DNA of 64,000 nucleotides from Prolixibacteraceae bacterium (GCA_009773765.1 WTWZ01000003.1:124001-188000); one strand, 5' to 3'. Counted from the first letter of the stretch, positions 35,823 through 45,147 are shown. Notes: generated by a model from the letters alone, not told the origin. A program made the numbers and translations.

Positions 35823-37313
35823 ATGCACGAAACAGTAACCATAAATCTTCAGCCCCTTGGAAAAACCGTTGAAGTAACCCGCGGAACCCCGCTTATTGAC
35901 GTTTTGCACGAGTTTAGCGTTGAGTTTCCATGTGGCGGAAAAGGTACCTGCGGAAGCTGCAAAGTAAAACTTTTGCAGGGGGAACTGGAAATTGGGCCCG
36001 TTCAGCAACAAAAACTCCACAAACTAAAACTTGGGAAAGAATGGCGGCTGGCCTGTTTTTGCAAAGCCGAACAGGATATCACACTCGAAATTTCACAATT
36101 CGATAATATTATTCTTGCCGATAGTTCAACTTTTGATTTTCGGCCCCAAAAAGGTTTCGGAATTGCTGTTGATTTGGGGACAACCACTATTGTTGCGCAA
36201 TTGGTAAATCTTGAAAACGGGCATGTTCTTGATTCGGTTTCTGATGTAAACGCACAGGCAAAATATGGCAGCGATTTAATTTCCCGGATCCAAAATTGCC
36301 TGGATGGGAATTTTGAAGAATTGAAAACCCTGGTTCACCGGAAAACCGGGGAAATGGTTCAGTCTATGCTTAAAACACGCCCGTTTAATATTTCAAAAGT
36401 CGTAGTGGTTGGCAACACGGTAATGCACCATATTTTTTCGGGACTGGAGGTTAGTTCGCTTTCGTTTTACCCATTCCGTTCGCCCTGTTTGGGAACTCAG
36501 AAATTTACTCCTTCAGAACTTAACTGGGAATTGCCGGGGAATACAGAAATTAGTTTCTTCCCGTCAATTGGCAGCTTTGTGGGCAGCGATATTCTGGCAG
36601 GAATTGCAGCAACAAAAATGTCCGGGCGCGAAGAATTCTCAGTTTTAATAGATTTGGGCACAAACGGCGAAATTGTGATTGGCAACCGCGATAAAATTGT
36701 TTGCGCCTCCACCGCGGCAGGACCGGCTTTTGAAGGGGCAAAAATCAGCCAGGGAATGAGGGCAACCACCGGGGCGATCTCTTCAGTTGATTTTGAGAAT
36801 GGCGAACTTAAAGTGCATGTTATTGGAAATGTGCAGGCCAAAGGAATTTGCGGCAGCGGATTAATCGATATTATGGCCATTTTGCTGAACAGGGAAGAAA
36901 TTGGGATGTTTGGCGAAATCAATAGTGGCGATAAAAAGGTAAAAATAACCAGGGAGGTTTCAATCAATCAGCAGGACATTCGCGAGTTTCAACTGGCAAA
37001 AGCCGCCATTGCTGCCGGGACACAGATTTTACTGAAACAGCTTAAAATTACTTACGCCGAAATTGAACATGTTTTTATTGCCGGCGGGTTTGGCAATTTT
37101 CTGAATATCGAAAACGTAATCCGCACCGGATTGATTGAATGCGAGGCCGGAAAAATTGTAAAACTGGGAAACACAGCCCTCATTGGAGCAAAAATGTTTT
37201 TGTTTGAAGACGAAAAATTTATTCAGAAAATTCTGGATAAAACCACTCACATCAACCTCGAAGGCGACCCAGATTTTCAGGATATTTATATTGAAAAGAT
37301 GATGTTGGATTGA
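35823..37313 (+). CDS. Ferredoxin-ASKHA protein (DUF4445; reductive activator of corrinoid proteins-like)
   Basis: The 496-residue protein has an N-terminal [2Fe-2S] ferredoxin domain with Cys37, Cys43, Cys46 and Cys78 (CGGKGTCGSC and ACFC). A linker and an ASKHA ATPase-like domain follow: FGIAVDLGTTTIVAQLV, FSVLIDLGTNGEIVIG, and HVFIAGGFGNFLNIEN. This architecture belongs to RACo/RamA-like proteins that reactivate cob(II)alamin in corrinoid methyl-transfer proteins by ATP-linked one-electron reduction. No corrinoid protein or methyltransferase gene is in the window, so its client is unknown. Confidence 0.85.
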   Translation: MHETVTINLQPLGKTVEVTRGTPLIDVLHEFSVEFPCGGKGTCGSCKVKLLQGELEIGPVQQQKLHKLKLGKEWRLACFCKAEQDITLEISQFDNIILADSSTFDFRPQKGFGIAVDLGTTTIVAQLVNLENGHVLDSVSDVNAQAKYGSDLISRIQNCLDGNFEELKTLVHRKTGEMVQSMLKTRPFNISKVVVVGNTVMHHIFSGLEVSSLSFYPFRSPCLGTQKFTPSELNWELPGNTEISFFPSIGSFVGSDILAGIAATKMSGREEFSVLIDLGTNGEIVIGNRDKIVCASTAAGPAFEGAKISQGMRATTGAISSVDFENGELKVHVIGNVQAKGICGSGLIDIMAILLNREEIGMFGEINSGDKKVKITREVSINQQDIREFQLAKAAIAAGTQILLKQLKITYAEIEHVFIAGGFGNFLNIENVIRTGLIECEAGKIVKLGNTALIGAKMFLFEDEKFIQKILDKTTHINLEGDPDFQDIYIEKMMLD

Positions 37314-37368
37314 AAAATAAGGAATATCGAATAAAGAATAAAAAAATCAGGTATAGTCTTTCTTTTGC

Positions 37369-37429
37369 TCCTCCCCATGGGGAGGCCGGGTGGGGCTTCC
37401 TATTATCAGGGGAGGTTGGGAGGGGCTTT
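37369..37429. repeat. GC-rich palindromic repeat (family A), one and a half units
   Basis: A unit CTCCCCATGGGGAG followed by GCCGGGTGGGGCTTCC is joined to a second partial unit ending GGGGAGGTTGGGAGGGGCTTTC. The second unit overlaps the 3' end of rlmN and encodes its last residues. Confidence 0.75.
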
Positions 37430-38443
37430 CATCAATTCTTTTGTCGATAATAACCCGCAGGCAGCATAAATATCTTGTCCTCTCGAAGCGCGAATCGTAG
37501 TTAAAATCCCTTTCTGGTTCAGTTTTTCTTTAAAATTCAGCATGGTTTTTTCATCGGGGCTTTTAAGTGGGGTACCCGGAACAGGATGAAACCGGATAAG
37601 GTTGATGCGGCATTTTAATCCATCTAAAATACGCGCCAGTTCTTTTACATGAACTGTTGTGTCGTTTAAACCTTCGAATAAAATGTACTCGAATGAAACA
37701 CGGCGCTGGCGGCCGAAATCCCAACTTTTAATTTCCCTGACCACTTCGCCGATTGGGTAAGCAACCTGCACCGGCATCAGTTTTTGCCGTTCTTCGTGAA
37801 AAGGCGTGTGCAAACTTACTGCAAGGTGAGCTTCGCTTTTTTCGAGGAAAGTAACCATGCCGGGAACTATGCCAACGGTTGAAACTGTAATCCGACGGGG
37901 GCTCATTGCAAAACCCCAGTCAGATGTAAGGATTTCGATGCTTTTCAGAACTTCTTCCAGGTTGTCGAAGGGTTCGCCCATGCCCATGTAAACAATGTTG
38001 GATACCTCGTTCGCCTCGTTTATGCTGCGGATTTGGTTCACAATTTCGCCGGCGGTTAATTGTCCCTGAAACCCTTGTTTGGCGGTAAAACAAAAAAGGC
38101 AGCCCATTTTGCAGCCCACCTGCGAACTTACACAAACCGTTTTACGATCGCCCTCAGGAATCATCGCTGTTTCAATAAATTTATTTTGAGCAGTTGGGAA
38201 CAGATACTTTTTTGTGCCATCGGCGCTAACCTGAACTTTTGTATAAGAGGTGAGCCCGAATTCAAATTTTTCGTTCAGGTTATCGCGTACTTTTTTTGAA
38301 AGATTGGTCATTTCGGCAATAGAAGACGCCGGTTTTTTGTATAGCCAGCCGGTAATTTGTGCAGCGGTAAATTTTGACAACCCCAGTTCCAGGACCAGTG
38401 ACTGTATTTCCTGTAATGTTTTTCCGAAAAGGCGCTCTTTCAT
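37406..38443 (-). CDS. rlmN: 23S rRNA (adenine2503-C2)-methyltransferase RlmN
   Basis: The 345-residue radical SAM enzyme has the cluster motif CKMGCLFC (Cys111, 115, 118) and the second catalytic Cys near the end (AACGLLS, Cys329). It methylates A2503 of 23S rRNA and A37 of some tRNAs. The final residues KAPPNLP are read from the GC-rich palindromic repeat, so the native stop codon appears to have been replaced by repeat sequence. The neighbours are convergent to the left (the corrinoid activator) and divergent to the right (gpmI). Confidence 0.96.
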   Translation of the reverse strand: MKERLFGKTLQEIQSLVLELGLSKFTAAQITGWLYKKPASSIAEMTNLSKKVRDNLNEKFEFGLTSYTKVQVSADGTKKYLFPTAQNKFIETAMIPEGDRKTVCVSSQVGCKMGCLFCFTAKQGFQGQLTAGEIVNQIRSINEANEVSNIVYMGMGEPFDNLEEVLKSIEILTSDWGFAMSPRRITVSTVGIVPGMVTFLEKSEAHLAVSLHTPFHEERQKLMPVQVAYPIGEVVREIKSWDFGRQRRVSFEYILFEGLNDTTVHVKELARILDGLKCRINLIRFHPVPGTPLKSPDEKTMLNFKEKLNQKGILTTIRASRGQDIYAACGLLSTKELMKAPPNLP

Positions 38444-38474
38444 GCTTTTTATTTTAGGCGAAGATAAAAAAGAA

Positions 38475-38626
38475 ACTTTGAGCCGGGAAACTCAGGCCCT
38501 ACCCAATCTGCCAGGACATGGACTTTCCAAAGGCCATGAATTTTCAAACTAAATCATAAACAATGAATCTTTGAGTCAGGAAACTCACAGCCCCAATTCT
38601 TTGAGTTAGGAAACTCAAAGCCCCAA
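38475..38626. repeat. Three copies of a hairpin repeat CTTTGAG...AAACTCA...GCCCC
   Basis: Copies start at about 38475, 38568 and 38599. The third reads CTTTGAGTTAGGAAACTCAA and forms a TTTGAG/CTCAAA stem; the others vary mainly in the loop and are shared in the pattern GAG..xGGAAACTCA..GCCC. Copies two and three are 31 bases apart. They lie between rlmN and gpmI. Confidence 0.65.
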
Positions 38627-38677
38627 AGCCGTACCCCTAAGTATTTGTTAAATCACTTTCAACTTTCAAAGGTTATT

Positions 38678-38707
38678 CTTGAATGAGATAAAAAAAGGAT
38701 ACTTTTG
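38678..38707 (+). promoter_or_regulatory. Promoter of gpmI
   Basis: CTTG, 18 bases and TACTTTTG fit the Bacteroidota promoter pattern, ending 56 bases before the gpmI ATG. Confidence 0.65.
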
Positions 38708-38763
38708 TCGGTTAACAGACTAAAAGACATTTAGTAACAAGTATAAAGACAAGAATAAATAAA

Positions 38764-40296
38764 ATGGCAAAAATTCAGAAAACATTATTGATGATTCTTG
38801 ACGGGTGGGGAATCGGCGACGGTTCGAAAGGTGACATTATTACAACAGCGCCAACTCCTTTCATGGACTCGGTGATTGAAAAGTACCCGCACTCGCAGTT
38901 AATGGCTTGCGGAGAAGATGTGGGTTTGCCCGAAGGCCAGATGGGAAACTCTGAAGTGGGTCACCTGAGCATTGGCGCCGGCCGGGTTTTGTATCAGGAT
39001 ATGGTGAAAATTACCAAAGCCATTCGCGATAAATCTTTGTGGAAAAATCAGCAGATTGTAAAAGCTTACGCTTATGCAAAAGAGAATAATAAAAAGGTTC
39101 ACCTGATAGGATTGATTGGCCCCGGCGGAGTTCATGCACTCAGCGCCCACATGGTTGCACTTTGCCAGATTGCCTCCGATATGGGGTTGAAAGATATTTT
39201 TGTTCACGGATTAATGGACGGCCGTGATACCGACCCGCGTTCGGGATACGGGTTCCTCGAAACCGACCTTGAAGGGATGAAAACAACAAACGCGAAATTC
39301 GCTTCCATCATTGGTCGCTACTACGGAATGGACCGCGATAAAAACTACGACCGCCTGAAACTGGCCTACGATTTATACACCCACGGCAAAGGCGAAAAAT
39401 CAACCGGTTTGTTGGCCACAATCCAGGCATTTTATGATGCCGGAATTACCGACGAATTTATGAAACCTATTGTTATGGTTGATGAAAACAGCAACCCTGT
39501 GGGAATTATAGAAGAAGGCGATGTTGTTATTTGCTATAATTTCCGCACCGACCGTTTACGCCAGACCACAATTGCCTTTACCCAAAAAGACCTGCCTGAA
39601 TTTGGTATGCACCGGATGAACCTGCAGTGGTACACCATGACCAATTACAAAGCCGATTTCAAAGGAATTAATGTGATTTTCGATAAAGACAACGTTACAA
39701 ACACCATGGGCGAAGTGGTTTCAAAAGCCGGTTTGAAACAAATCAGGATTGCCGAAACCGAAAAATATGCCCATGTTACTTTCTTCTTCAGCGGTGGCCG
39801 CGAAGACGAATTCCCGGGCGAAAGCCGCATTCTTGTTCAGTCTCCCCGGGTTCCAACCTACGATTTGCAGCCTGAAATGTCGGCGCCGGAAGTAAGAGAT
39901 GCGATAGTTCCGAAACTCAGAAACGGCGAAGCAGATTTTGTTTGCCTGAATTTTGCCAACGGCGATATGGTAGGCCACACCGGAGTTTACGAAGCCATTT
40001 ACAAAGCTGTTACTGCCGTTGACCAGTGTGCCAAAGATGTGGTTGAAGCCGCACTTGAAGGTGGTTACAACATCATGATCATTGCCGACCACGGAAATGC
40101 CGATAATGCCGTTAACGAAGATGGCTCGGAAAACACGGCGCACTCGTTGAACCCGGTCCCGTGTATTTTTATTTCCGGCAAAAAAGGAATCAGTCTTGAA
40201 AATGGTATTCTTGCCGATGTTGCCCCAACCTTGTTAAATGTTATGGGATTGGAAGTTCCGGCGGATATGACGGGGAAGAACCTGATTAAAGGATAA
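38764..40296 (+). CDS. gpmI: 2,3-bisphosphoglycerate-independent phosphoglycerate mutase
   Basis: The 510-residue Mn2+-dependent enzyme interconverts 3- and 2-phosphoglycerate in glycolysis. The phospho-acceptor is Ser63 in MGNSEVGHLSIGAGR; metal-site motifs include the N-terminal LLMILDGWG, DGRDTDPRSG, and the late IIADHGNADNA and NTAHSLNPVP. Length is normal. It has its own promoter, and a GC-rich palindromic repeat begins immediately after its stop codon. Confidence 0.98.
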   Translation: MAKIQKTLLMILDGWGIGDGSKGDIITTAPTPFMDSVIEKYPHSQLMACGEDVGLPEGQMGNSEVGHLSIGAGRVLYQDMVKITKAIRDKSLWKNQQIVKAYAYAKENNKKVHLIGLIGPGGVHALSAHMVALCQIASDMGLKDIFVHGLMDGRDTDPRSGYGFLETDLEGMKTTNAKFASIIGRYYGMDRDKNYDRLKLAYDLYTHGKGEKSTGLLATIQAFYDAGITDEFMKPIVMVDENSNPVGIIEEGDVVICYNFRTDRLRQTTIAFTQKDLPEFGMHRMNLQWYTMTNYKADFKGINVIFDKDNVTNTMGEVVSKAGLKQIRIAETEKYAHVTFFFSGGREDEFPGESRILVQSPRVPTYDLQPEMSAPEVRDAIVPKLRNGEADFVCLNFANGDMVGHTGVYEAIYKAVTAVDQCAKDVVEAALEGGYNIMIIADHGNADNAVNEDGSENTAHSLNPVPCIFISGKKGISLENGILADVAPTLLNVMGLEVPADMTGKNLIKG

Positions 40297-40335
40297 GAAA
40301 GCCCCTCCCCAACCATCCCCAAAGGAGAGGGAGGT
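40297..40335. repeat. GC-rich palindromic repeat (family A)
   Basis: GAAAGCCCCTCCCC directly follows the gpmI TAA and continues through AACCATCCCCAAAGGAGAGG. It is the reverse orientation of the units at 37369 and 40394. Confidence 0.7.
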
Positions 40336-40393
40336 GGAAAGAAGAAGAAAAATTTAATATTGAATGGCACAAAAAATAAACAATTTCTTGGTT

Positions 40394-40423
40394 TCCCCCC
40401 TCAGGGGGGAGTAAGGGGGGCTT
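40394..40423. repeat. GC-rich palindromic repeat (family A), abutting a start codon
   Basis: TCCCCCCTCAGGGGGGA then GTAAGGGGGGCTTT ends one base before the ATG of the DUF3109 gene, so its purine-rich arm could act as the ribosome binding region. With the unit at 40297 it forms an inverted pair. Confidence 0.7.
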
Positions 40424-40424
40424 T

Positions 40425-41000
40425 ATGGTAGAAATAGGTAGAACCATAATCAGCCGCGATATTTTTGAGCAGCACTTTATTTGTGATTTATTAAAATGCA
40501 AAGGGGCTTGTTGTGTTGATGGGGATTCAGGTGCACCGGTTACCAAGGAAGAAGCTGAAATTATTGAAAAGGAATACCCTGATTTTCAAAATTATCTTTC
40601 AGGAAAGCATCAGCATGAAATTGAAAAACAAGGGTATTCTGTAATCGATAAAGATGGCGATTTGGTAACACCACTGATTAACGGGCGTCAGTGTGTTTAT
40701 TCTTTCGCCGATAAAAATGGCATTTTAAAATGTGCAATTGAAAAAGCATATTTTGAGGGCAAAACCACTTTTCGCAAACCTGTTTCCTGCCATCTGTTCC
40801 CTATCAGAATAACAGAATATAAACGTTACGATGCAGTAAATTATCAGGAACTGGCTATTTGTATCGCCGGGCGCGAATGTGGAAAATCGGCAAAACTGCC
40901 GTTGTACAAATTCCTGAAAGAACCCCTCATCAGGAAATACGGCGAAGAGTGGTATAATGAAGTTGAAATGGTTGCTGAATATATGGGAAACAGTAAATAG
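40425..41000 (+). CDS. DUF3109 family cysteine-rich protein
   Basis: The 191-residue protein has an N-terminal cysteine cluster, CDLLKCKGACC (Cys20, 25, 29, 30), and later Cys residues in NGRQCVYSF, LKCAIEKA, VSCHLFPIR, ICIAGREC. This pattern suggests a metal or iron-sulfur centre and fits DUF3109, common in Bacteroidota, with unknown function. Its start is directly at the edge of a GC-rich repeat. Confidence 0.85.
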   Translation: MVEIGRTIISRDIFEQHFICDLLKCKGACCVDGDSGAPVTKEEAEIIEKEYPDFQNYLSGKHQHEIEKQGYSVIDKDGDLVTPLINGRQCVYSFADKNGILKCAIEKAYFEGKTTFRKPVSCHLFPIRITEYKRYDAVNYQELAICIAGRECGKSAKLPLYKFLKEPLIRKYGEEWYNEVEMVAEYMGNSK

Positions 41001-41135
41001 CTGAAATTATGAATGCAAGTCTGCTGCTGCCTTTTAATTTCGATTTGGCGATTAAAATTGTTGAAAAAGCAAGATGAATTGTGATTTCTGGCCATACCGG
41101 CGAACCTTGTTCAATTTTAGCCTGATTTTTTCAAA

Positions 41136-44100
41136 TTAACTACTTATAATAGCCTTTTCCTCTTCGGTTAATTTATACAGTTGATAAACCATTTCGTCAA
41201 TCTCATTATCAGTTTGGCTAATTGTATTTTGCAATAACTCTGATTTATGTTTTTGCCCGTTAAAATATTGCATCCATTCAGCTTGCTCTTGTAATGACAG
41301 TTTTATTTTTTGTTTTTCCAGTTCTTTCCTGAAATCTTCAAACGAAAGGTTGTACCATTCATCAATCTTATTTGTGATATTAAGAGTTGGCCATTTGCTT
41401 TTAATTAACAGGATAAAACTTTGCTTTATTTCCTGTAAATATTTGTTATTCAAAAGCATTGTATCGGCTTTTTCAATGAATGGTTGTTGTTCCGACAAGG
41501 GAATAATTTTGCATGGCAATTGTTCCAGATAAACTTTTTTCACTTCTGCAAAAAGCCTTCCTTTTTCTTGTGAAATAGACTGATAGATATAATTGAACAG
41601 CTTACTGTTTATCAAAGACAACAAGTAATGATTTGAAATTTCAGATTCATTTATCGAAGTGATATTGTACACATTGTTTAAGTTAACCGATAAAGAAACA
41701 TCCAAATTTCCAATCAAAGAATCTGAAGTTTGTCGAATAATGATTTTCTCTTTAAAAAAAGGAGCTATTTCACGAGGTTCTGCAAGCCATTTCCCGTAAC
41801 TTAAGTAAGATAAGTTAGTGTTTAACATTGTATATCTATTAAAATCTTTACCGACAATACAACTCTTAAAAGTATTATCAATTGGTCTATCAGATGAAAA
41901 GACCCTGCTATTTACTATTTCCCTGGTTTGTTTAGGATCACCTTTTCCAACCTGATATGGTTTTATGCCAACAATTATTTGAGCAATTTCTCCAAGTTTT
42001 TGAAATGGTTTTGTACTGAAATTTATATCGATTCTATTATCCGTAATTTTATATATCCCCTTATCATCTAATAATTTAAGTTTAGTTTCAGAATACTCAA
42101 TTTCTATATTGTTTGGGAAAGTAGAAATTCGGATAAATGTGATATATTCAGGACTAAACGACTTTTTCAATACCCAAGACACAGTATCACCAACATCAGC
42201 GTCTTCAAATACCTCATATTGATATTTACATACACTTATCAGATCATATTTATTTAGAACTTTCCTTATTTTTTTAAAGAAATGCTGGTAGGTAAAAGTT
42301 GCAGGTGTTATATAAGCTAAATATCCCTTACTTTTCAAGAGGACAATTCCCTTCTCATAGAAGAGAACGTATGAATTTACCTGGTATTCAAATGATTCAT
42401 ATATTTTTCTAAAATATTCAATATCTTTTTCCAAAAGTGTTGCTCCATAAGGAGGGTTTCCAATTACAACATCGAACCCAAACTTTTCAAAACCCTTACT
42501 TTCAGGATTTCCATAATTATAAGTCGGCTCTTCAATAAAATCTGTTTCCTTTTCTTTCTGCTTTCTGAAATTTGGAAAAACAGATGGGAAACTTGTAAAC
42601 CAGTTAAAGGCTTTGTCACCTGCAATAGTTGGGTCGTCAATTAAAGAGTTCCCGCATTTTATATTTTCCTCAAGTGCAGTAAGTTCCTTCCCTTGGTTAG
42701 CTGTTTTAAGCCAAAGAGAAAGTTTTGTAATTTCTACAGACTCGGGATTAAGGTCAACGCCAAAAATATTGTTGGTAAGAATATGTCGGTCGAGTTCAAA
42801 TACTTCACGCTGTCCTAAACGTAAAAGGCTAATCTCTTCACTTACTCTGCGGCCTTCGACAAACAAATAATCGAATGCCTGATTTAGAAATGCCCCTGAA
42901 CCACAGGCAGGGTCCAGAACTTTTATGTTAAGCAATTGCTGTTTGTATGCTTCCCAAAACTTTAGCCAGACTTCAACTTTAGCATTATATCTTAATTTAC
43001 TCCCTTTTTTGTTTTCGGGTTTAATAGTGGCAATATCATCCGATGTAAGTTCGGGAAGGTTGTAAAACCCAAGCTCCTGCTTACGGTCTTCAAGCCAACC
43101 TCCAATTGCTTCTTTTACAATATAACGGGTAATATATTCGGGTGTGTAAAAAATGCCATCTTTTTTGCGTTTTCCGTTTTTCCGAACTTCGCTTTTTTCT
43201 TCGTCGGTGAGTTCTTTGCCATTTCCAATTTGAGCCTTCAATTCTTCAATATCTGATAACGATTGCTCAAAAATATGCCCAAGAATATTCACATTCAGGT
43301 CGCTGTCGAAATCGAATTCCGAAAAAGCAATAAGTTTTAATAGAATTTCGTCCTTAATAATCAGGTTATCCAATTCATCGTCTTTTGCAAACAATCCGCC
43401 ATTAAACTTATTGATATCCAATGGTGCATTTCCAATATCAATGCTGTGAAACAGTCCTGTCAACTGTCGCCACAATTTGTTCGGGTAAAAGTCGAAAGCA
43501 TTTTTTAGAATGTCTTTTACTTTCTTGCTCGTGTATGCAGGCAAAAGATTACGGTCTTCACAAAAACAAACAAAAATAAAACGGTCGAGTAACTTTTGTG
43601 ACTTGTTTAAAAGTAAAAGTTTCTCTTTATAAGGATTATTTTGCTTTAAATGTTCAAAAAGTTCAATGCGTAGATTTTTGTACTGGTTGTAAAATAGTTT
43701 TGAAATAATTTGTTCAGTTTCCTGACGTTCCCGATATAAAATTTCAACAAATGATTCGGAATTTTTTGAAATCAACTGTTCTTTCTGAAGCAAAAAGAAA
43801 AACCTTTTAAGATTTTCTACATTTAATAATTCCTGTAAAATAAATATCTCGTAACGGCTTTGGTCGGAAGCATGATAAAACCGTATTTCTTTGAAATTAG
43901 AAACAATTACCCACTTGCATCGACCCCCTGCTTTTGAAGAATATGAAAAAGCCTGTTCAACTGGCGTCCGCCTATCAGACTGACGGTTTTGAGGCTTGTC
44001 AAGATCTGTCAAGGCATCCTTTAGTTCTACAACTGCCCTAACATCTGCTTCAATATTTTTGCCGTCCATTGCAAAGAATCCCAAAGCGCCATCAGCTTTT

Positions 44101-44369
44101 GTTCCATCGGTAACCGATTTATTTTCTTTTTCAAGATTCCAAAGTTTTGGGTCATTATAATCGTAACCTAATAAGTCCCCAAAAAACTTGTTTAGGAAGT
44201 CAGCCTGAATCGCTTCCTCTTTTGTCCTTTCTATGCGTCCACTTTCAATAGCTTTAATGTATTTCGAAATTATTTCGGTTTTGGTTTTAAGCTCAGAAAT
44301 ATCATCAATACTGAAATTAGCTAATTTCTGCCTGTAATTCTTATCTCCGAAGATCTTTTGCTGCAACAT
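41136..44369 (-). CDS. Type IIG restriction-modification enzyme (Eco57I-like)
   Basis: The 1077-residue protein combines nuclease, methyltransferase and specificity parts. A PD-(D/E)xK site is likely at Asp93 with Glu115-Leu-Lys117 (VVELKDA). The N6-adenine methyltransferase has motif I LDPACGSGAF (485-494) and motif IV NPPY (638-641). The C-terminal third (about 750-1077) resembles TaqI-like target recognition and is more divergent. Such enzymes both cut and methylate a site of their own, so no separate partner is needed, and none is present. It stands alone between DUF3109 (convergent) and plsC, suggesting an acquired defence gene. The recognition sequence cannot be read from the protein. 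Confidence 0.9.
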   Translation of the reverse strand: MLQQKIFGDKNYRQKLANFSIDDISELKTKTEIISKYIKAIESGRIERTKEEAIQADFLNKFFGDLLGYDYNDPKLWNLEKENKSVTDGTKADGALGFFAMDGKNIEADVRAVVELKDALTDLDKPQNRQSDRRTPVEQAFSYSSKAGGRCKWVIVSNFKEIRFYHASDQSRYEIFILQELLNVENLKRFFFLLQKEQLISKNSESFVEILYRERQETEQIISKLFYNQYKNLRIELFEHLKQNNPYKEKLLLLNKSQKLLDRFIFVCFCEDRNLLPAYTSKKVKDILKNAFDFYPNKLWRQLTGLFHSIDIGNAPLDINKFNGGLFAKDDELDNLIIKDEILLKLIAFSEFDFDSDLNVNILGHIFEQSLSDIEELKAQIGNGKELTDEEKSEVRKNGKRKKDGIFYTPEYITRYIVKEAIGGWLEDRKQELGFYNLPELTSDDIATIKPENKKGSKLRYNAKVEVWLKFWEAYKQQLLNIKVLDPACGSGAFLNQAFDYLFVEGRRVSEEISLLRLGQREVFELDRHILTNNIFGVDLNPESVEITKLSLWLKTANQGKELTALEENIKCGNSLIDDPTIAGDKAFNWFTSFPSVFPNFRKQKEKETDFIEEPTYNYGNPESKGFEKFGFDVVIGNPPYGATLLEKDIEYFRKIYESFEYQVNSYVLFYEKGIVLLKSKGYLAYITPATFTYQHFFKKIRKVLNKYDLISVCKYQYEVFEDADVGDTVSWVLKKSFSPEYITFIRISTFPNNIEIEYSETKLKLLDDKGIYKITDNRIDINFSTKPFQKLGEIAQIIVGIKPYQVGKGDPKQTREIVNSRVFSSDRPIDNTFKSCIVGKDFNRYTMLNTNLSYLSYGKWLAEPREIAPFFKEKIIIRQTSDSLIGNLDVSLSVNLNNVYNITSINESEISNHYLLSLINSKLFNYIYQSISQEKGRLFAEVKKVYLEQLPCKIIPLSEQQPFIEKADTMLLNNKYLQEIKQSFILLIKSKWPTLNITNKIDEWYNLSFEDFRKELEKQKIKLSLQEQAEWMQYFNGQKHKSELLQNTISQTDNEIDEMVYQLYKLTEEEKAIISS

Positions 44370-44412
44370 AATTATCTTAAAATTCTTTCCAAATGTACAA
44401 ATTTTAAAAACC

Positions 44413-45147
44413 TTAAATCTGCCCCAACTCCTTTCTAATCAAATCCTCAATATTTTGTGCCAGTTCCACGGGGTCAATTCCTCCTGGTTCAATCGGGCAG
44501 AGGGCAGTCAGTTTCAGGTGACAGCCAACTGTCATCGGGAAATAACCGTTTTTCATAATTTCAAATCCATCAATCGCTAAGGGAACAATCACTGCTGATG
44601 GAGAAGTTCTTAGGAGAGAGGCAATTCCTGCCGGCTGGAAAGTTTTAATCAATCCATTCTTTGTTCGTGTCCCTTCCGGAAAAATACAAGCAGAATAATT
44701 GTTGGCTTCAATGTGTTTCCCCAGCATCATAATATCTTTCACCGATTGTGCCCCCTTTTTACGGTCAATCAGCACAGACCCTCCATAGCGCAGATTATAA
44801 GAAACGCTCGGAATTCCCTTTCCAAGTTCAATTTTCGAGATAAATTTTGGATGATTTCTTCTGAAACCAACTACCACCGCAATAATATCGAGTAAACTCT
44901 GATGGTTGGCAACAATAATCAAAGGCCGGTTCTGTGGTATTTTTTCAAACCCGCGAAAAGTAATTTTGGTACCTAAAATCCATAGACTGTAAAGCAATCC
45001 GAAGTTTAATACATCAACAACTTTTTTCCGCACCGGGTAGCCCCAAATCCATCTGGTAAAAACCTGCAAGGGATGAAAAATAAGCAACAAAAGCGCAAAA
45101 ATCAATAGATATACTGGAGTAAGGACAACGGAGAGGATTTTTCTCAT
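44413..45147 (-). CDS. plsC: 1-acyl-sn-glycerol-3-phosphate acyltransferase (PlsC family)
   Basis: The 244-residue membrane-bound protein has an N-terminal helix (about 8-27), the catalytic NHQSLLD motif (Asn81 to Asp87, with His82) and the substrate motif FPEGTRTKNG near 160. It acylates lysophosphatidate in phospholipid synthesis. The family also includes lysophospholipid acyltransferases with other acceptors, so substrate is inferred. Confidence 0.9.
   Translation of the reverse strand: MRKILSVVLTPVYLLIFALLLLIFHPLQVFTRWIWGYPVRKKVVDVLNFGLLYSLWILGTKITFRGFEKIPQNRPLIIVANHQSLLDIIAVVVGFRRNHPKFISKIELGKGIPSVSYNLRYGGSVLIDRKKGAQSVKDIMMLGKHIEANNYSACIFPEGTRTKNGLIKTFQPAGIASLLRTSPSAVIVPLAIDGFEIMKNGYFPMTVGCHLKLTALCPIEPGGIDPVELAQNIEDLIRKELGQI

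Noticed and set aside
38475-38626. CRISPR-like array between rlmN and gpmI
   Set aside because: There are only three copies with uneven spacing, the repeats vary, no unique spacers of constant length exist, and there are no cas genes.
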